Shown here: one piece after another, positions 30,555 through 41,155 of the stretch
Numbering within the stretch: position 1 is the stretch's first letter
Layout: each line of letters starts with the position of its first letter
Source: Nitzschia sp. DOCU1
Taxonomy: Eukaryota > Bacillariophyta > Bacillariophyceae > Bacillariales > Bacillariaceae
DNA: 64,000 bases
Reading direction: 5' to 3'
Assembly (NCBI GenBank): GCA_951394045.1
Contig: OX595993.1
Span: 1,736,001 to 1,800,000 of the forward strand
Program-made: the position numbers and the translations under genes
Notes under the pieces: model-generated
What the model saw: the letters and a program-made list of their open reading frames with translations, nothing else
Told to the model about the DNA's origin: nothing
The model's database searches: none

Positions 30555-31686
30555 ACACGCTGTAGTACTACTATCAAATTAGTTTGCCTGACATACTTGC
30601 TTGTCCCTATTGCCTCCAATATCCGTCCCAGGGTACATCTGCTTTTACATAGTCAACAGCTTGCATGGAAACCAAGCATACAGATCGTGCTCATTTCCCC
30701 CGACGCCGTAGACATGGCTCTTGCAGACCAGTAGCAGAAATATTCTCTCCGATAACTGCAGCAAATTGTGGCACATGTGGAGAGCAGCGTCGACACCTAC
30801 GCAGCTGCAGAGTGGGCACCAAGCCAGACTTCTACTTTCAAGGTCATTCATCTGACGTTACTTCATTGACTATGAGCAAGGATACTGCCATTTTTCCCTG
30901 AGTCAAAATGCATTGTACAAACGAGGAAGTCGCCGAGCTTTCTGTAGCTAGGATACTGCCATTTTTCCGACCTACAGACAATTTGCAAATGGATTCTACC
31001 AGCAATACAGAAACAGCTAATGCTGCTCACAGTATTGTGGGCCTTGATTGAATGTTGTGTAGTGTATATACAACGTTTCTCATCCAATCGCAATACCAAT
31101 ACGTACAGAGGAGGAAGCTCTTCCGCGGTGGGGGCGTGTTGACTGCTTTAGCTGCTGCTTTAGTTTCTAGTAGCCTGCTGGGGTCGACTGGGGGATGTCG
31201 TTGTAGTAGATTTTGGTGGTTCTTCTCGTCTACACCACTAGTACCATTGCCGGTGTTTGAAGGAGGCGTTGCAGCGTATGGTAGAAACAGCAGAAGAATA
31301 TCACATGGAGCGGGTGATGAGGGTGACTTGTTTGAGAAGGTTTTGCCCCATTCTAACTTGGCTTTTGCTTTGTTGGAAAATCGGAGACTTTTTCAAAGAA
31401 ATAGCCGTCGGGTCGCTGCAAGAACACTACCGCCGGCGGCAACAATCGCCATGTTTGCGGCCGAAGTCGACTGTGTAGCACACAATGCGTCGGTACAGAA
31501 CGACAGGCTAGAGAATATCGGCCCCAACTATTCGTTGCCGCCCGCTACTCCAAAGCATTCTTCTCAGACGATATCAGCAAATCAAGAGAAGATCTGCTCT
31601 TGTCGGCGCCCAGCAGCATAGGGATTACAACAACCCAGCCACCAAGTCGCATGTATAGTTTGCTCTCCGCGAGTGGCTCGCCATCT
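30555..31686. other. Intergenic 1.1 kb with a short direct repeat
   Basis: No gene supported. A 19-bp direct repeat AGGATACTGCCATTTTTCC occurs at 30879 and 30950. A 189-codon plus frame at 31052 (TTG start, low-complexity, Arg/Ala-rich) is not convincing. Confidence 0.35.
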
Positions 31687-32361
31687 CTATTCGTCCGGTA
31701 CATTCTTTGGTAACTTCTTTGCCTTTTGTTCTTCCCATTCTCTAATCGAAAGCGTAATTGGTAGATAGGCTCTTCGTACACGTTGTGCTCCTAGCCATTT
31801 CCAAGCATACTTGGTCGTTGCCCATCCCAGAATCAATGGCTTGACCCACCGGCTGCTGGCTATAATGGCGCATAGGTTGATTCCCGCTCCGACTCCAATG
31901 CTAGGATCCAAAATTCGTCCCAATGGCGTACAAAGTTGAAGGGCTCGTAGCAAGGCTCCCACGGCATAGAGCAATCTCGGACGCAGTCGCGCAAAGTAAA
32001 AGAGTCTGGAATACACCGAAGGGACCATGTTTCTGTCGTAGGGTCGCACGGCCAGAGCACCGATCATATCCGTGTATTGATTACGAATGACACTCTGAAT
32101 GGCATCGGCCGCTGTCAACCAGTAGAGCATGTGATGAATCGCTCGAGGACCCGGCGAAACTTTGCCACTCGTTAGATTGTCAATAGCACTTTGGAGCCAA
32201 AAGGTTTTCTTTTTGGTATCCGATTTTTGTGTTTTCTTGTGGAACACAGCCAAGGAATACGGTCGCCAACGCAATCCAAAGGTTGAAAACGACATTGCGT
32301 GCTGACAAAGAAACAATAGCATCAACGTGGCTGGAATCCAAAATCGGCAGAGCCGTCTCAT
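31687..32361 (-). CDS. Secretory or plastid-routed protein of unknown function (224 aa)
   Basis: The N terminus is a signal peptide (FWIPATLMLLFLCQHAMSFS) whose end, AMSFS, is reminiscent of a plastid-import site, although the position after cleavage is Ser rather than the preferred Phe. The mature part is basic, with three moderately hydrophobic helices (the ALLRALQLCTPLGRIL, VGAGINLCAIIAS and VKPLILGWATTKYAW stretches) and a charged end. This looks like a small organelle-membrane-associated protein. No family is recognised. The single-exon frame has a clear ATG. Confidence 0.55.
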   Translation of the reverse strand: MRRLCRFWIPATLMLLFLCQHAMSFSTFGLRWRPYSLAVFHKKTQKSDTKKKTFWLQSAIDNLTSGKVSPGPRAIHHMLYWLTAADAIQSVIRNQYTDMIGALAVRPYDRNMVPSVYSRLFYFARLRPRLLYAVGALLRALQLCTPLGRILDPSIGVGAGINLCAIIASSRWVKPLILGWATTKYAWKWLGAQRVRRAYLPITLSIREWEEQKAKKLPKNVPDE

Positions 32362-32660
32362 TTTTCTTTTTCTGGGGAAGCAAGGAAAGATCCGAACGAC
32401 TCAACGCAATCACAGGCGCAAGTTCCCTGGGATCCTTTGCTGCAACAAGACACTTCTATCAAGCGTCCGATGATCGTAGTAGGAGTAAACTCAAGGTATC
32501 GTATCCTGAGATTGATGATGGTGTGCGAGTGTTTCACCCTTCATTGTCGGTCGATTTTGGGGTCGTTGTACTTGATGGATTCCTTCCTTTTTTCATTCCA
32601 GCGGCGGGCAGCCATCCGGCCGCCTCGTGCGCGCGCTAGCCGGCAAGCAAGTTCTTGAGG

Positions 32661-32668
32661 TGACGTCA
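32661..32668. promoter_or_regulatory. CRE palindrome TGACGTCA
   Basis: Perfect CRE core about 200 bp upstream of the F-box gene's ATG (32872), close to the spacing seen for the 20517 motif. Regulatory role is inferred. Confidence 0.35.
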
Positions 32669-32871
32669 CCCTCGCACCACGTGTTCTGACATTCATTTCT
32701 CTCGTAGACGGAGACCGTGACGAGGACAATTGGTGTTGCCGATAGATGATGAGAGCATTGCTGCTTTTGACAATGCGGTTCCAGCGACTCATCATTGATG
32801 CTATTGTCCAGTGAACGACCACCACACAAGCGATATAACAACAATAATAGGACACAATCTAGTGTAACAAG

Positions 32872-33732
32872 ATGAGAACGCCGATGGGTGGATCGATTCC
32901 ACTTGACGACGACACGTTGCATGCAATCTTGTCATTTTTGGATGCCCGAGACTTGTCGTTCCTGTCCGTCGTCTCCAAGGAGATTCGAGATTGTCGTTCT
33001 CTGCAACTCGCATGGACGAGCCTTTGTGACAAAATTCCGGGTGTTACCTTTGCGGGTCCTGTCGTCGTCAAGGATGGCTTAGTGGCATCCAAATGCCGCG
33101 CCATTTTAGCGTATCGGGCCGAACGCTTTGCGGCGTCTTGCGAGTCTCAGTGCTGTTCCAAGGCCAGCTTAAAGCGAAAGCTCCATCAGTCACAACGAGT
33201 TTGTCCCAGCTGTGGGATACTACCTGAGATTGAAATGGACGTCTTTTCTTGTCCCGATCGTTACACTTTCTATGCTCGAATTTCTTCTATTCTGCCACGG
33301 CAGCAGCAGCAATCCGAAGATGTGTGGCAAGGATTTTTGCCACCCCCACAACGAGAGTGGGGTAGCAACATTGGATTTGATTTGAAGCGTCTTGATGGAG
33401 ACATGCCCTCTATGAGTCGTGGCTCTTGTAAAGAAGGATTGGATGGTCGTTTGGCGTGGAGAAAACCTACTGTGACGGTGGTTGCTTTCCGCAAAGACGA
33501 TCCCATGGCGGCACCTAGTTTGGTCATGTGTAGTTCTAGAATCCATGCCGTGGCGACCGACGTTCCTACCAAGCAAATTTGCTATCAATTGCGCAAACGA
33601 CATTGCGCCAAGTCGGGGAGTACCGATGAAGATGTTTGGGTGTCGGCTCGCATCTTTTGCCGGCCGGGGGATAATGTGTTTGAGTTTTCTAACATTCACA
33701 TCAAAGTCAGCGATGCTCCACAGGCACCCTAG
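32872..33732 (+). CDS. F-box protein (286 aa)
   Basis: The N terminus has a good F-box: PLDDDTLHAILSFLDARDLS followed by FLSVVSKEIRDC and a conserved Trp region (AWTSLCDKI). Beyond this lie a Cys-containing segment (VCPSCGILPEI...FSCPD) and a C-terminal beta-rich part, with no standard substrate-binding repeats. F-box proteins recruit targets to SKP1-CUL1 ubiquitin ligases; the target cannot be deduced. Single exon, ATG 32872. It is one of three F-box genes in the window and not closely similar to the other two. Confidence 0.7.
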   Translation: MRTPMGGSIPLDDDTLHAILSFLDARDLSFLSVVSKEIRDCRSLQLAWTSLCDKIPGVTFAGPVVVKDGLVASKCRAILAYRAERFAASCESQCCSKASLKRKLHQSQRVCPSCGILPEIEMDVFSCPDRYTFYARISSILPRQQQQSEDVWQGFLPPPQREWGSNIGFDLKRLDGDMPSMSRGSCKEGLDGRLAWRKPTVTVVAFRKDDPMAAPSLVMCSSRIHAVATDVPTKQICYQLRKRHCAKSGSTDEDVWVSARIFCRPGDNVFEFSNIHIKVSDAPQAP

Positions 33733-33931
33733 GCTTTTTGTCTGCTGCAATTTTTGTTTGCTGGGCATACTCCAAATCACGAAAGACGAAGGCGGCCTTG
33801 AGAGATTTTGATTACGGGTTTGGCGGATTGCTCGTTACTAGGTTCCTTGTTTGACTCGGCGTTTTGTTGTACACTGACGGCGATGGTGGCCTTTTGGATG
33901 GAAAGTTTGCATTGCCGAATCATTCAACACA

Positions 33932-34098
33932 ATGTTTGAACTGCATCGCCCTATTATCAACGCATTCATGGAGGGCGATTGGCACAAGTGCTGGGTCTAC
34001 TAGATGCGGCTCGATTGGAAAAAAAGATTTCCACAGTGATGGATCCGTCCATGCCTGATCATCACAAGGATATTTTGCGTTTTGCGCGTCGGTTTTGA
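33932..34098 (+). pseudogene. Frameshifted coding remnant
   Basis: Two overlapping frames read as consecutive parts of one protein: MFELHRPIINAFMEGDWHK in one, then LGLLDAARLEKKISTVMDP and DHHKDILRFARRF to a stop in another. The composition is coding-like and a one-base shift near 33990 would join them. It could be a truncated gene end or a last exon. No family is recognised. Confidence 0.3.
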
Positions 34099-34272
34099 CC
34101 GAATGGGCGTTGGATATCATTGACAGGCTCTTGCATTTGGTGGAAACGACTACGCATCTTATCGACAAGGAAAGACGACAAAGACGTAGTAGTAGAATAC
34201 AATCAAATAGTCTAAAGCAAAATCTGGGATCATTTATATCATCATTTGGGGTTGGAGTAATACGTATAGTGA

Positions 34273-35498
34273 TTAGTCCAACAATTCCACCGTAGGGGGT
34301 TGCATAGCAAACGACAGTCCGTGCCAGCCCGCGTGGCGTCTCGCCAAGATGGAACTCTGACTGGGATACCGACACACATCCGGGGAGACGTCTGTACTCG
34401 ACATAAGATTGGCCCAGAACGAAAAGATTTGAGTGACATAACCAACTTGTATCCCGTCTCGAGCTGTTGTTGCGACCACTTCTTTGCTCAAGTACCAAAG
34501 AATAGACTGCAGAAAGAGCACGAAAGAAGAAAGACAGTCACGGTCAGCGCGCGCTTTGTTGCAATTACTGTAGAGATAGCACCCAGGTATCGAGAGCTGT
34601 GGCGTACCTCATTCGAGAACCGTTTTGCGATGATGCATCTGAGCAGCTTCCCCGCCGGCGCCGCTTCTTCACTCTCGAATCTAGAACTAGGAATCTGGTT
34701 CTGGATAGGCAAAGGATCTGCTGCACCACCAGCAACTCCAATGTCAACCTCTACAAGCGGAGGTCCAGGTTCCCCTTCCCGTCGCTCCCCCGGAGCATTC
34801 CTGAACGGCGTACTAGTTCGTCGGCGGACTCCCTTTTCAGGAAACCTTGGTTTGGTAAAGACGAAACCATTCCCATTGATCCCCGTGCAAATGTATACCC
34901 CGTTCATTTCGGGGTCCCCTGCGTTGGTTATCAATACCCGCCTGCTTAACAAGAGTATTGGAACGCGTACATGACTGTCGTTCATCCCTGCCCCCACCCC
35001 TTCAATGTGTTCTTTGGCCCTCAAGAGCTGCATGACGCTATTCAGTTGCCGAGAGTTGGCAACATCGTACGTGCGTTGGGACGCACTTCGATACGCGAGT
35101 TGCCGAAAGCGCGAGCACGTAAGCGCCGTGCGAACCAACGATTGACAGTCCAGAAACTCAAAGACCCGCAACACAACATCATCTGCAGTCAAGAGCTGCA
35201 TACAATTGTTCGGAAAGGCGGATGAGCACGGGTCTGGAGCAAAAGAGTTCCCTAAAACTCGATTGACGAGGCTGGAGCTCTCGTCCATGGACATAATGCT
35301 TTGATTCATGATCGAGCTAACTCTTCGATGAGCTTGCCCCAGACGTTCGAACGCCCGCCTGAAGTCATGATTTTCCGGGTTTTCTCGGAGGACAATGATT
35401 TCATCTCGAGATATCTGGGAGAGCCATCGCTCATACCGATCGAGCTGATCCACGAGAGAGGCTGTCAGATAACCTGGCTCAATAGGAGATTCGTCCAT
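34273..35498 (-). CDS. F-box protein, two exons (374 aa)
   Basis: Exon 1 is 35498-34608 (donor GAG|GTACGC) and exon 2 is 34506-34273 (acceptor CTGCAG, phase 0). An F-box-like segment lies at about residues 100-145 (LTADDVVLRVFEFLDCQSLV, ALTCSRFRQLAY) after an acidic-polar helical N terminus. Later come LLLSRRVLITNAGDPEMNG and VYICTGINGNGFVFTK, a small beta module, and the last exon with PDVCRYPSQSS. The frame opens at TTG 35522; the first ATG is 35498. It is probably a ubiquitin-ligase adaptor; the target is unknown. Confidence 0.65.
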
Positions 35499-35649
35499 TC
35501 GTTCAAACTGCTGAGCCAACAAAACAAACGTTAAAGGGCTTCATTTTTCTGTAACTTTTTAGCATCACCACTCTGTAATAGGAATAGAGGGAACGATGCG
35601 CTGATGGATCGGGATGCGACGTACCGTAAGCCGTATCATACCTGGGGTA

Positions 35650-36242
35650 TTTTGTGGTATTAATACCGCGGTTGAATACTGGTGCCAGGTATGTAAGGAT
35701 CTGCGGCTGGTGGCCAGACGATACCGGTTACTATCGTGGAACAGAGCTATCGCCGTACTCGAAATGTGTGATTATGACTGTTACGGATGTTCATTTCTGG
35801 GTTTCCTTAGAAGGCCGATCCAACGCGGGATGTGTTTGAATAGAAAGAGATGCTGATGGATGGATGCGTAAAAAAGTCAAATATGTATGATGTAATAACT
35901 ATGAAGTATTTGGATGCGTGACGTCACGAAGTTCATATCGACGGCTCGATGGTAACCAGACGGTGCCGGTTACTATCGTGTTGGAGAGATGTGGGGCATG
36001 GCGTTACGGATGTTAGATTTGGTTTCGTTAGTAGACCGATCCAACGCGTGCGTTGGTGGATCATTTGAATGCATATATCTCTAGACAGAGGAATTGGAGA
36101 TGATAGGCTGGTGGGCGCGAAAGAGGACGCCTGCAAGAAGGCGCGATCCAAACTTGGAAAGTCAGGAAGGAATCTAAAGAAGCACGCTGTACTCGACAAA
36201 TCGAAAACCAAAGATGGAGGGTGTTGGTCTAGCAAGTATCTT
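35650..36242 (+). pseudogene. Glycosyltransferase relic, third copy
   Basis: Bases 35990-36242 align with the 3' third of the intact transferase gene: the TDVHFWF region, the GATCCAA...GGTGGATCATTTG segment, then the AAAGAGGACGCCTGCAAGAAGG and GGAAGGAATCTAAAGAAG stretches. An additional, partly overlapping fragment of the same region lies at 35650-35850, so the relic contains a partial tandem duplication. Frames are broken throughout. It faces the family B gene at 36454, in the same convergent arrangement as the 4-8 kb units but inverted. Confidence 0.7.
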
Positions 36243-36453
36243 AAGATTCAGGTGGTTACTTTTGGAATATTGATATGGCCATTTGGTGATATGATATCGA
36301 AAATCGCCGCCTCGTTGGCTTGGCGCCTTGCGTACACAAGGATGGGCGGCTTGCCTGGAAAATGGTTCCAGAACATTTCAGGCGTCGCTTTCACTGCCAC
36401 GATGTGGTGTCCTCCGTTGGAACTCAATAATAGTGTCGTCATCCTTTGACTTA

Positions 36454-37497
36454 CTAGAAATCGAAATAGTTTTCGGCATCGTCCCAAGACGACAGGGCGT
36501 CATCCAGACTTGCAAGCACGATTTTTCGTTGCTTGTTTGTGGGTCGCTCGTGCTTGTTGGGTGAAGCGTCCATGATCAGCTCGTCAAGCAAATCAAGCTC
36601 TTCTTCGTCAAGCAAATCAAGCTTGGGTTGTCTGAGCGTCTCTACCGTTCCTCTCGTCAACCGTTCCTTGCTTGCGTTTGATTTCTTTAGACCGCGTCGG
36701 GCCGGGGAGGTGTCATCGACGTCTTCCCAAGAGGACAGGGCGTCATCCAAACTCGCAAGCACGATTTTTCTTTGCTTGTTTGAGGGTCGGTCGTGCTTGT
36801 TGGGTGACCCATCCACGATGAACTCGTCAAGCACATCAAGGTCGGACTGTCTGAGCGTGTCTATCGTTCCTCTCGTGCCCCGTTGCTTGTTGGTGCTACT
36901 TGATTTCTTTGCAGCGGGTCGGATCGGGGAGGAGGATAGAATTTTCTTTGCTTCTCGCGCATTTGTCATTCTACCCAAAGAACGACTCCGTTCTTTCGTT
37001 TTAACTCGCGTTTCTTCATTGGAGTTGCGTACTACAAGCTTCCTCGCTCCTTCCACTATCTTCTTCATTCTATCCAAAGAACGACCCCGTAGACCCATTT
37101 GTCCTCGGTTTGCGTCTTTCGAGCTGCGACCTCGTTGATTCTTTTGTACTGTTCGCGGTGCGTCGAAAGAGTCCTCGTCGGCATCGTCCCAAGAGGAGAG
37201 GGCCTCATCTAAACTTGCAAGCACGGCTTTTCTTTGCTCGTTTGAGGGTGGCTCGTGCGTGTTGGGTGACGTTTCCGCGATGAGGAAGTCAAGACAATCA
37301 AGATCAGACTCTCTGAGTTTGTCTATTGCTCCTCTCGTCCCCTTTGCAGCGCGTCGGACCGGGGAGATGGATCCAATTTTCTTTGTTCGCTCTTTCACAA
37401 TCCTCGGTCCATCCAAAGAACGACCCCGTAGCTTCTTTTGTCCTCGGGTTGTTCCCTCGCTAGACTTGCGTCCGGTATTGGATGTAAGGTCTAGCAT
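36454..37497 (-). CDS. Family B modular repeat protein, three C-modules (347 aa)
   Basis: Largest family B paralogue. The N terminus MLDLTSNTGRKSS is nearly identical to the 6148 gene. N-modules (KKLRGRSLD, KNQRGRSS, MGLRGRSLD and a KERSRSLGRM variant) alternate with three C-modules ending ASLDEALSSWDD, ASLDDALSSWED and ASLDDALSSWDD. Each C-module has a leucine-rich helix (LRESDLDCLDFLI, LRQSDLDVLDEFI, EELDLLDELI), an SPN.H turn and a PSN.QRK basic helix. The last module has an extra LDLLDEE duplication. The spacing suggests a short helical repeat unit on a basic disordered chain. No membrane or signal segment is present; function unknown. Confidence 0.65.
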   Translation of the reverse strand: MLDLTSNTGRKSSEGTTRGQKKLRGRSLDGPRIVKERTKKIGSISPVRRAAKGTRGAIDKLRESDLDCLDFLIAETSPNTHEPPSNEQRKAVLASLDEALSSWDDADEDSFDAPRTVQKNQRGRSSKDANRGQMGLRGRSLDRMKKIVEGARKLVVRNSNEETRVKTKERSRSLGRMTNAREAKKILSSSPIRPAAKKSSSTNKQRGTRGTIDTLRQSDLDVLDEFIVDGSPNKHDRPSNKQRKIVLASLDDALSSWEDVDDTSPARRGLKKSNASKERLTRGTVETLRQPKLDLLDEEELDLLDELIMDASPNKHERPTNKQRKIVLASLDDALSSWDDAENYFDF

Positions 37498-38206
37498 GTT
37501 ATTGTTGCCGTGGGTAGAAGTTGTTGCTTGGTTGGAATGGATTGATATTATTCGATGCCTATGCGAACGCTTCGTTTACTCCGTTGAAAGCAATGAATGA
37601 ATCAATCGCGAAGCGCCAAAATAACTATTAAATACTCCAACAACGCAAAAATGAATGAAGCGGAACAACGAGATGCAGCTACCGCCGGTAGTTGACGTGA
37701 CCGCAGCGGGGAGAATCGCGAGAGTAGGGAATGGCGAGCGTGTGGTCGTGGATTTTGGAGGCAAGTCCGATAGATGAGTGGAGTGACGAAAGCTTTTTTA
37801 TGATATATGCCTAATCGTCAATGAATGTGACGTCAAGACGCTGACAATCGGCATTTTGGGCGCTACGAGCGACCACGAAAAATCTTCCATGACGTCACAA
37901 AGCGCTATCACAGGTCTCGGACAACGCACCAATAAAAGATATCTTCTATGATACATGACCGCCGACGAGAGAGCCCATTCGACAGATGAAGTCTCATGAT
38001 TGTTTTGCTTTACTATTGTTGTTCCGTTACTATCTCGTTGATCCCACGTATGGGCTGTGGCGGACCACTATCAAGACCGGGCAGTCCCAAAAGCTTCTGT
38101 GTTAATGGAGGCAAATCCTGCCGCCAATGAGGTTTCAAGTGCTCTGGGGCACGTTGCAAGTGAAGCTGACGACATTGATCCTTTGAGTTTGTGCTTTTAG
38201 AAAGTC
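37498..38206. promoter_or_regulatory. Shared 5' region with two CRE palindromes
   Basis: 709 bp between divergent genes. Perfect TGACGTCA palindromes lie at 37828-37835 and 37890-37897, 62 bp apart, about 380 and 310 bp upstream of the 38207 gene. Paired CRE elements of this type control CO2-responsive genes in diatoms. The role here is inferred. Confidence 0.4.
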
Positions 38207-39880
38207 ATGAGTGGTGCATCCTCTGGCCGCCGAAAAAATTCGCCACGAAGCTGTCTTATTCGGCTGGCTTTTGCAATGCTGGTATTTGTGTACGTGGGCT
38301 TGACTGTCTTCACGAGCAGTAGGGCTGTACCCCGAGAGGTTATTGTGCAAAATGAACGTTTCAGCAGCAAAGTGTCCGTTCCAGAGGAGGGTAGCAATGT
38401 GACAAAACCAACATCGCGGCGAAAGGATACGGAAAAGGTCGCTTTGGCTTTGGCTAAAAAGGTTTTGAAGAACAGTTCGACTCTGGACGACAAGACACTT
38501 GAAATGCAAAAAGCCCTAGCAAGTAGTATTAATGGGGGCAAGGCAAAGACCAAGCCGAAACCAAAAGCCAAGGCCAACAAAGCCAGATTTAGGGGGACAC
38601 AAGAAAAGGCTCTACAAAAACGGCTTGGTATAAAGCTGGACAACTCCCCTTTTGATGCTCCATTTTTGCATAAATCCTTGAAAGAGTTCTATGAGGACAT
38701 TCCCACACAATCCAATTCTACGTTTCTTTGGGAAGAACCCGGCGTTAGGCTCCCTGAATGGGCAAAGCGCTACCCCCGTTGGCATTACCATGTAAGATTG
38801 ACCATCTCCAATTCTTCGGATGCACATACTCTACACGGAGGAGAGCCCGTCAAGTTCCTTCTGATGCAGTGCATGTCCACTGATTCTCATTGTGGAGGAG
38901 TTTCAGATCGTCTCAAGCCATTTCCCCTGATACTTCGAATTGCTTACTACTCGAAACGGTTGTTATTGATCTACTGGAATCGACCCGGTCATTTAGAGTC
39001 GTTCTTGCTCCCTCCGCGGGGTGGCATAAACTGGAAGGCGCCTTCATGGATGATACCTCAGATCCGAGACGCGGACTATGGCGTGTTCACCTTCAACGAA
39101 GACTTGGTGAGACCATGGTCTAGAACCAACTTGACTTTGGTGCGCAGTCGATTTCAAGATTACCACGGCGGTAGGTATGCCTACGACGAGCAACTTGTCG
39201 AAGGAGAACCCAACTTTGCGTCTGTCTTTTACGATTTTTGGAGAATCGCATTTACTCCGTCCCCTCCTGTCCGTGCCGTCTTGGAATCCGACATGGAACG
39301 CCTCGGTCTCGTTCCAGGCCAATATGTTGCCGCACACCTACGCGCTCTCTATGGCATTCGTGATTGTCCCGAACAAATTACATTCAATTGGGCTCGTAAT
39401 GCCGTCAATTGCGCCAGTGAACTACGTCCAAGAACGAGAATATTCTTTGTGTCGGATTCTATGGATGCCACCAGGGTTGCCGAACAATACGGCGTGCAAC
39501 GAAATGCTTCCGTCATTACTCGCGTTCCCAATCCGAATCCACCCTTTCACATGGACAAAGTCGGGGACTGGAGGCGACGCAACATTTCGGACTTTTATGA
39601 TAGTTTCATTGATGTCTACATTATGGGCCAGGCCGACTGTGTGACGTACAACAAGGGCGGATACGGTTTGCTGGGTTTATTCATGAGCCGCAATGCATCG
39701 TGTGGACTCCGACAAGATGCACTGGACCGGATCAGTATTCATCATCCCTGCCAATGGGTCGACGATCCGCAGAATGGAACGCAGGTGACACGCGATAGTA
39801 TACCTAGAGTACCCATTGTGATTGGCAAAACGATCTACGAAGAACCGCTGCAAGACGTGAATGAAATTGCCGCTGGATAA
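38207..39880 (+). CDS. Type II membrane glycosyltransferase-like protein, single catalytic domain
   Basis: 557 aa, one exon. A short basic cytoplasmic tail and signal anchor (about residues 17-36) are followed by a Lys/Ala-rich stem and a lumenal domain of about 370 residues. The domain's order resembles the fucosyltransferase/O-fucosyltransferase GT-B superfamily: CGGVSDRLKPFPLILRIAY, LLLIYWNRP, HLRALYG (donor-binding Arg loop), NAVNCA, FVSDSMDATRVAEQYG, and DVYIMGQADCVTYNKGGYG, in which the acidic-Gly block normally binds the donor. Several NxS/T sites are present. A tandem paralogue lies at 41156. Sugar and acceptor are unknown; the superfamily call is by pattern. Confidence 0.7.
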   Translation: MSGASSGRRKNSPRSCLIRLAFAMLVFVYVGLTVFTSSRAVPREVIVQNERFSSKVSVPEEGSNVTKPTSRRKDTEKVALALAKKVLKNSSTLDDKTLEMQKALASSINGGKAKTKPKPKAKANKARFRGTQEKALQKRLGIKLDNSPFDAPFLHKSLKEFYEDIPTQSNSTFLWEEPGVRLPEWAKRYPRWHYHVRLTISNSSDAHTLHGGEPVKFLLMQCMSTDSHCGGVSDRLKPFPLILRIAYYSKRLLLIYWNRPGHLESFLLPPRGGINWKAPSWMIPQIRDADYGVFTFNEDLVRPWSRTNLTLVRSRFQDYHGGRYAYDEQLVEGEPNFASVFYDFWRIAFTPSPPVRAVLESDMERLGLVPGQYVAAHLRALYGIRDCPEQITFNWARNAVNCASELRPRTRIFFVSDSMDATRVAEQYGVQRNASVITRVPNPNPPFHMDKVGDWRRRNISDFYDSFIDVYIMGQADCVTYNKGGYGLLGLFMSRNASCGLRQDALDRISIHHPCQWVDDPQNGTQVTRDSIPRVPIVIGKTIYEEPLQDVNEIAAG

Positions 39881-40026
39881 AGTTTCCATCGCTAGAGCAT
39901 TGATAACCTTTGCACGTTAAAGTTGTATAAAAATCGTAGTGGTGTATAGGTAGCTAGACGTCACTGTCCAGGAAATCGAAAACGAGCATCCTTTACAAAA
40001 ATGTCGACAACATGAAAGTCTTTACT

Positions 40027-40599
40027 CTAGCCCGCCATGGTAGCGATATTGGCAATATGAACACCGGTTTGGATATTTTGGTTGTATATATGATGAGCTT
40101 GCGCCGTTGCCGTAGCGTCGGCCATTTGATCGGCTTGGGCTTGCTGATCGTTAGGCTTGGTCGCCACGGACCGTGCATGAAAGAGCATTCGTAAATCATC
40201 CAAGTCGTCCGCTGGGATTTTTGGCAGTTCTGTCGGAATTGCATTCGGATCTGACGATCCAAAACATCCACATGTGACTCCACTGGCTCCTGTAAACACT
40301 TGTTTGTTATTGATGCGATTGTACAGCGTGATATGCGCGGCTTTGGTCAAGAGGTGATAATAACCAAATCCAAACGGCCCACTGCCCCAGACATAACCCG
40401 TTTTGAAGCCCTGATCGACTGGCATTTGATTTTCAGTTTTAATAAAGCAGTAACCTCCCCCAGGTGCTTTTTCGTTTCCCTTGAGCCATACCTTGCCGGT
40501 CATGGGATAGTCCGCAAAAGTGCAGCCGTTGGTCTCGGGCAAAAGAATTTTCATGCTCTTGTTAATTTGCGCCGCCGATTTGCCTCGATAATTCGACAT
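40027..40599 (-). CDS. Conserved-looking protein of unknown function (190 aa)
   Basis: A single-exon frame with a clear ATG. It is Gly/Tyr/Phe-rich in the middle (VWGSGPFGFGYYHLLTKAAH), with a VTCGCFGSSDPNAIPTELP segment and a Gln/Ala-rich C terminus (AQADQMADATATAQAHHIYN). No signal peptide and no recognised domain. It sits tail-to-tail with the upstream transferase, between the two transferase genes. Confidence 0.5.
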   Translation of the reverse strand: MSNYRGKSAAQINKSMKILLPETNGCTFADYPMTGKVWLKGNEKAPGGGYCFIKTENQMPVDQGFKTGYVWGSGPFGFGYYHLLTKAAHITLYNRINNKQVFTGASGVTCGCFGSSDPNAIPTELPKIPADDLDDLRMLFHARSVATKPNDQQAQADQMADATATAQAHHIYNQNIQTGVHIANIATMAG

Positions 40600-41155
40600 G
40601 ATTTTCTAGTTGTACCGAGACTTGAATACAATACTCTACTCTTTCAGAACAGTGCTATTGTTCGAACTGGTACGGTAGTGTAGCTGTTGGAGTTTGTGTG
40701 TTCCACTACTCTAGAGTAGAGAGGTAGCTCAATGAATGAGATCGGAATGATGTCGAGATGGAACCGGAATGGTGCGAAGTCGAAGTTGGTTATGCGAGAA
40801 GTCCATCCGTCGTCGGCCTCTGCCGGAACTTTGCGAAAGCGGGCCCGCCAGGCCGAGCATACCTACCCAATGACTGATAGTATGTATGTACAATAGTGCC
40901 TGGCAGGCACATTTTCGAGATGACCAAAAAAACTTGACGAGATCTTTGAACGAGATGACGATGAGAGATGACTTCCTCTCGACACACGGCAAACGCTGTC
41001 GCTCGTCAATATATCTATATTCAGTTGCGATTGTCTGTGGCGTCGTTGTATCTCTAAACGAAGTTTGACGTGATGGAGATCTATTGAGTCAAATTCTTGC
41101 GCATGGCCGGAGGGAATCCGAAGGAAACAGCCGAGGTGACATCCCATCGAGAAGG

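Noticed and set aside
31052..31621. 189-codon plus frame
   Set aside because: TTG start, low-complexity, no homology pattern and no second exon.
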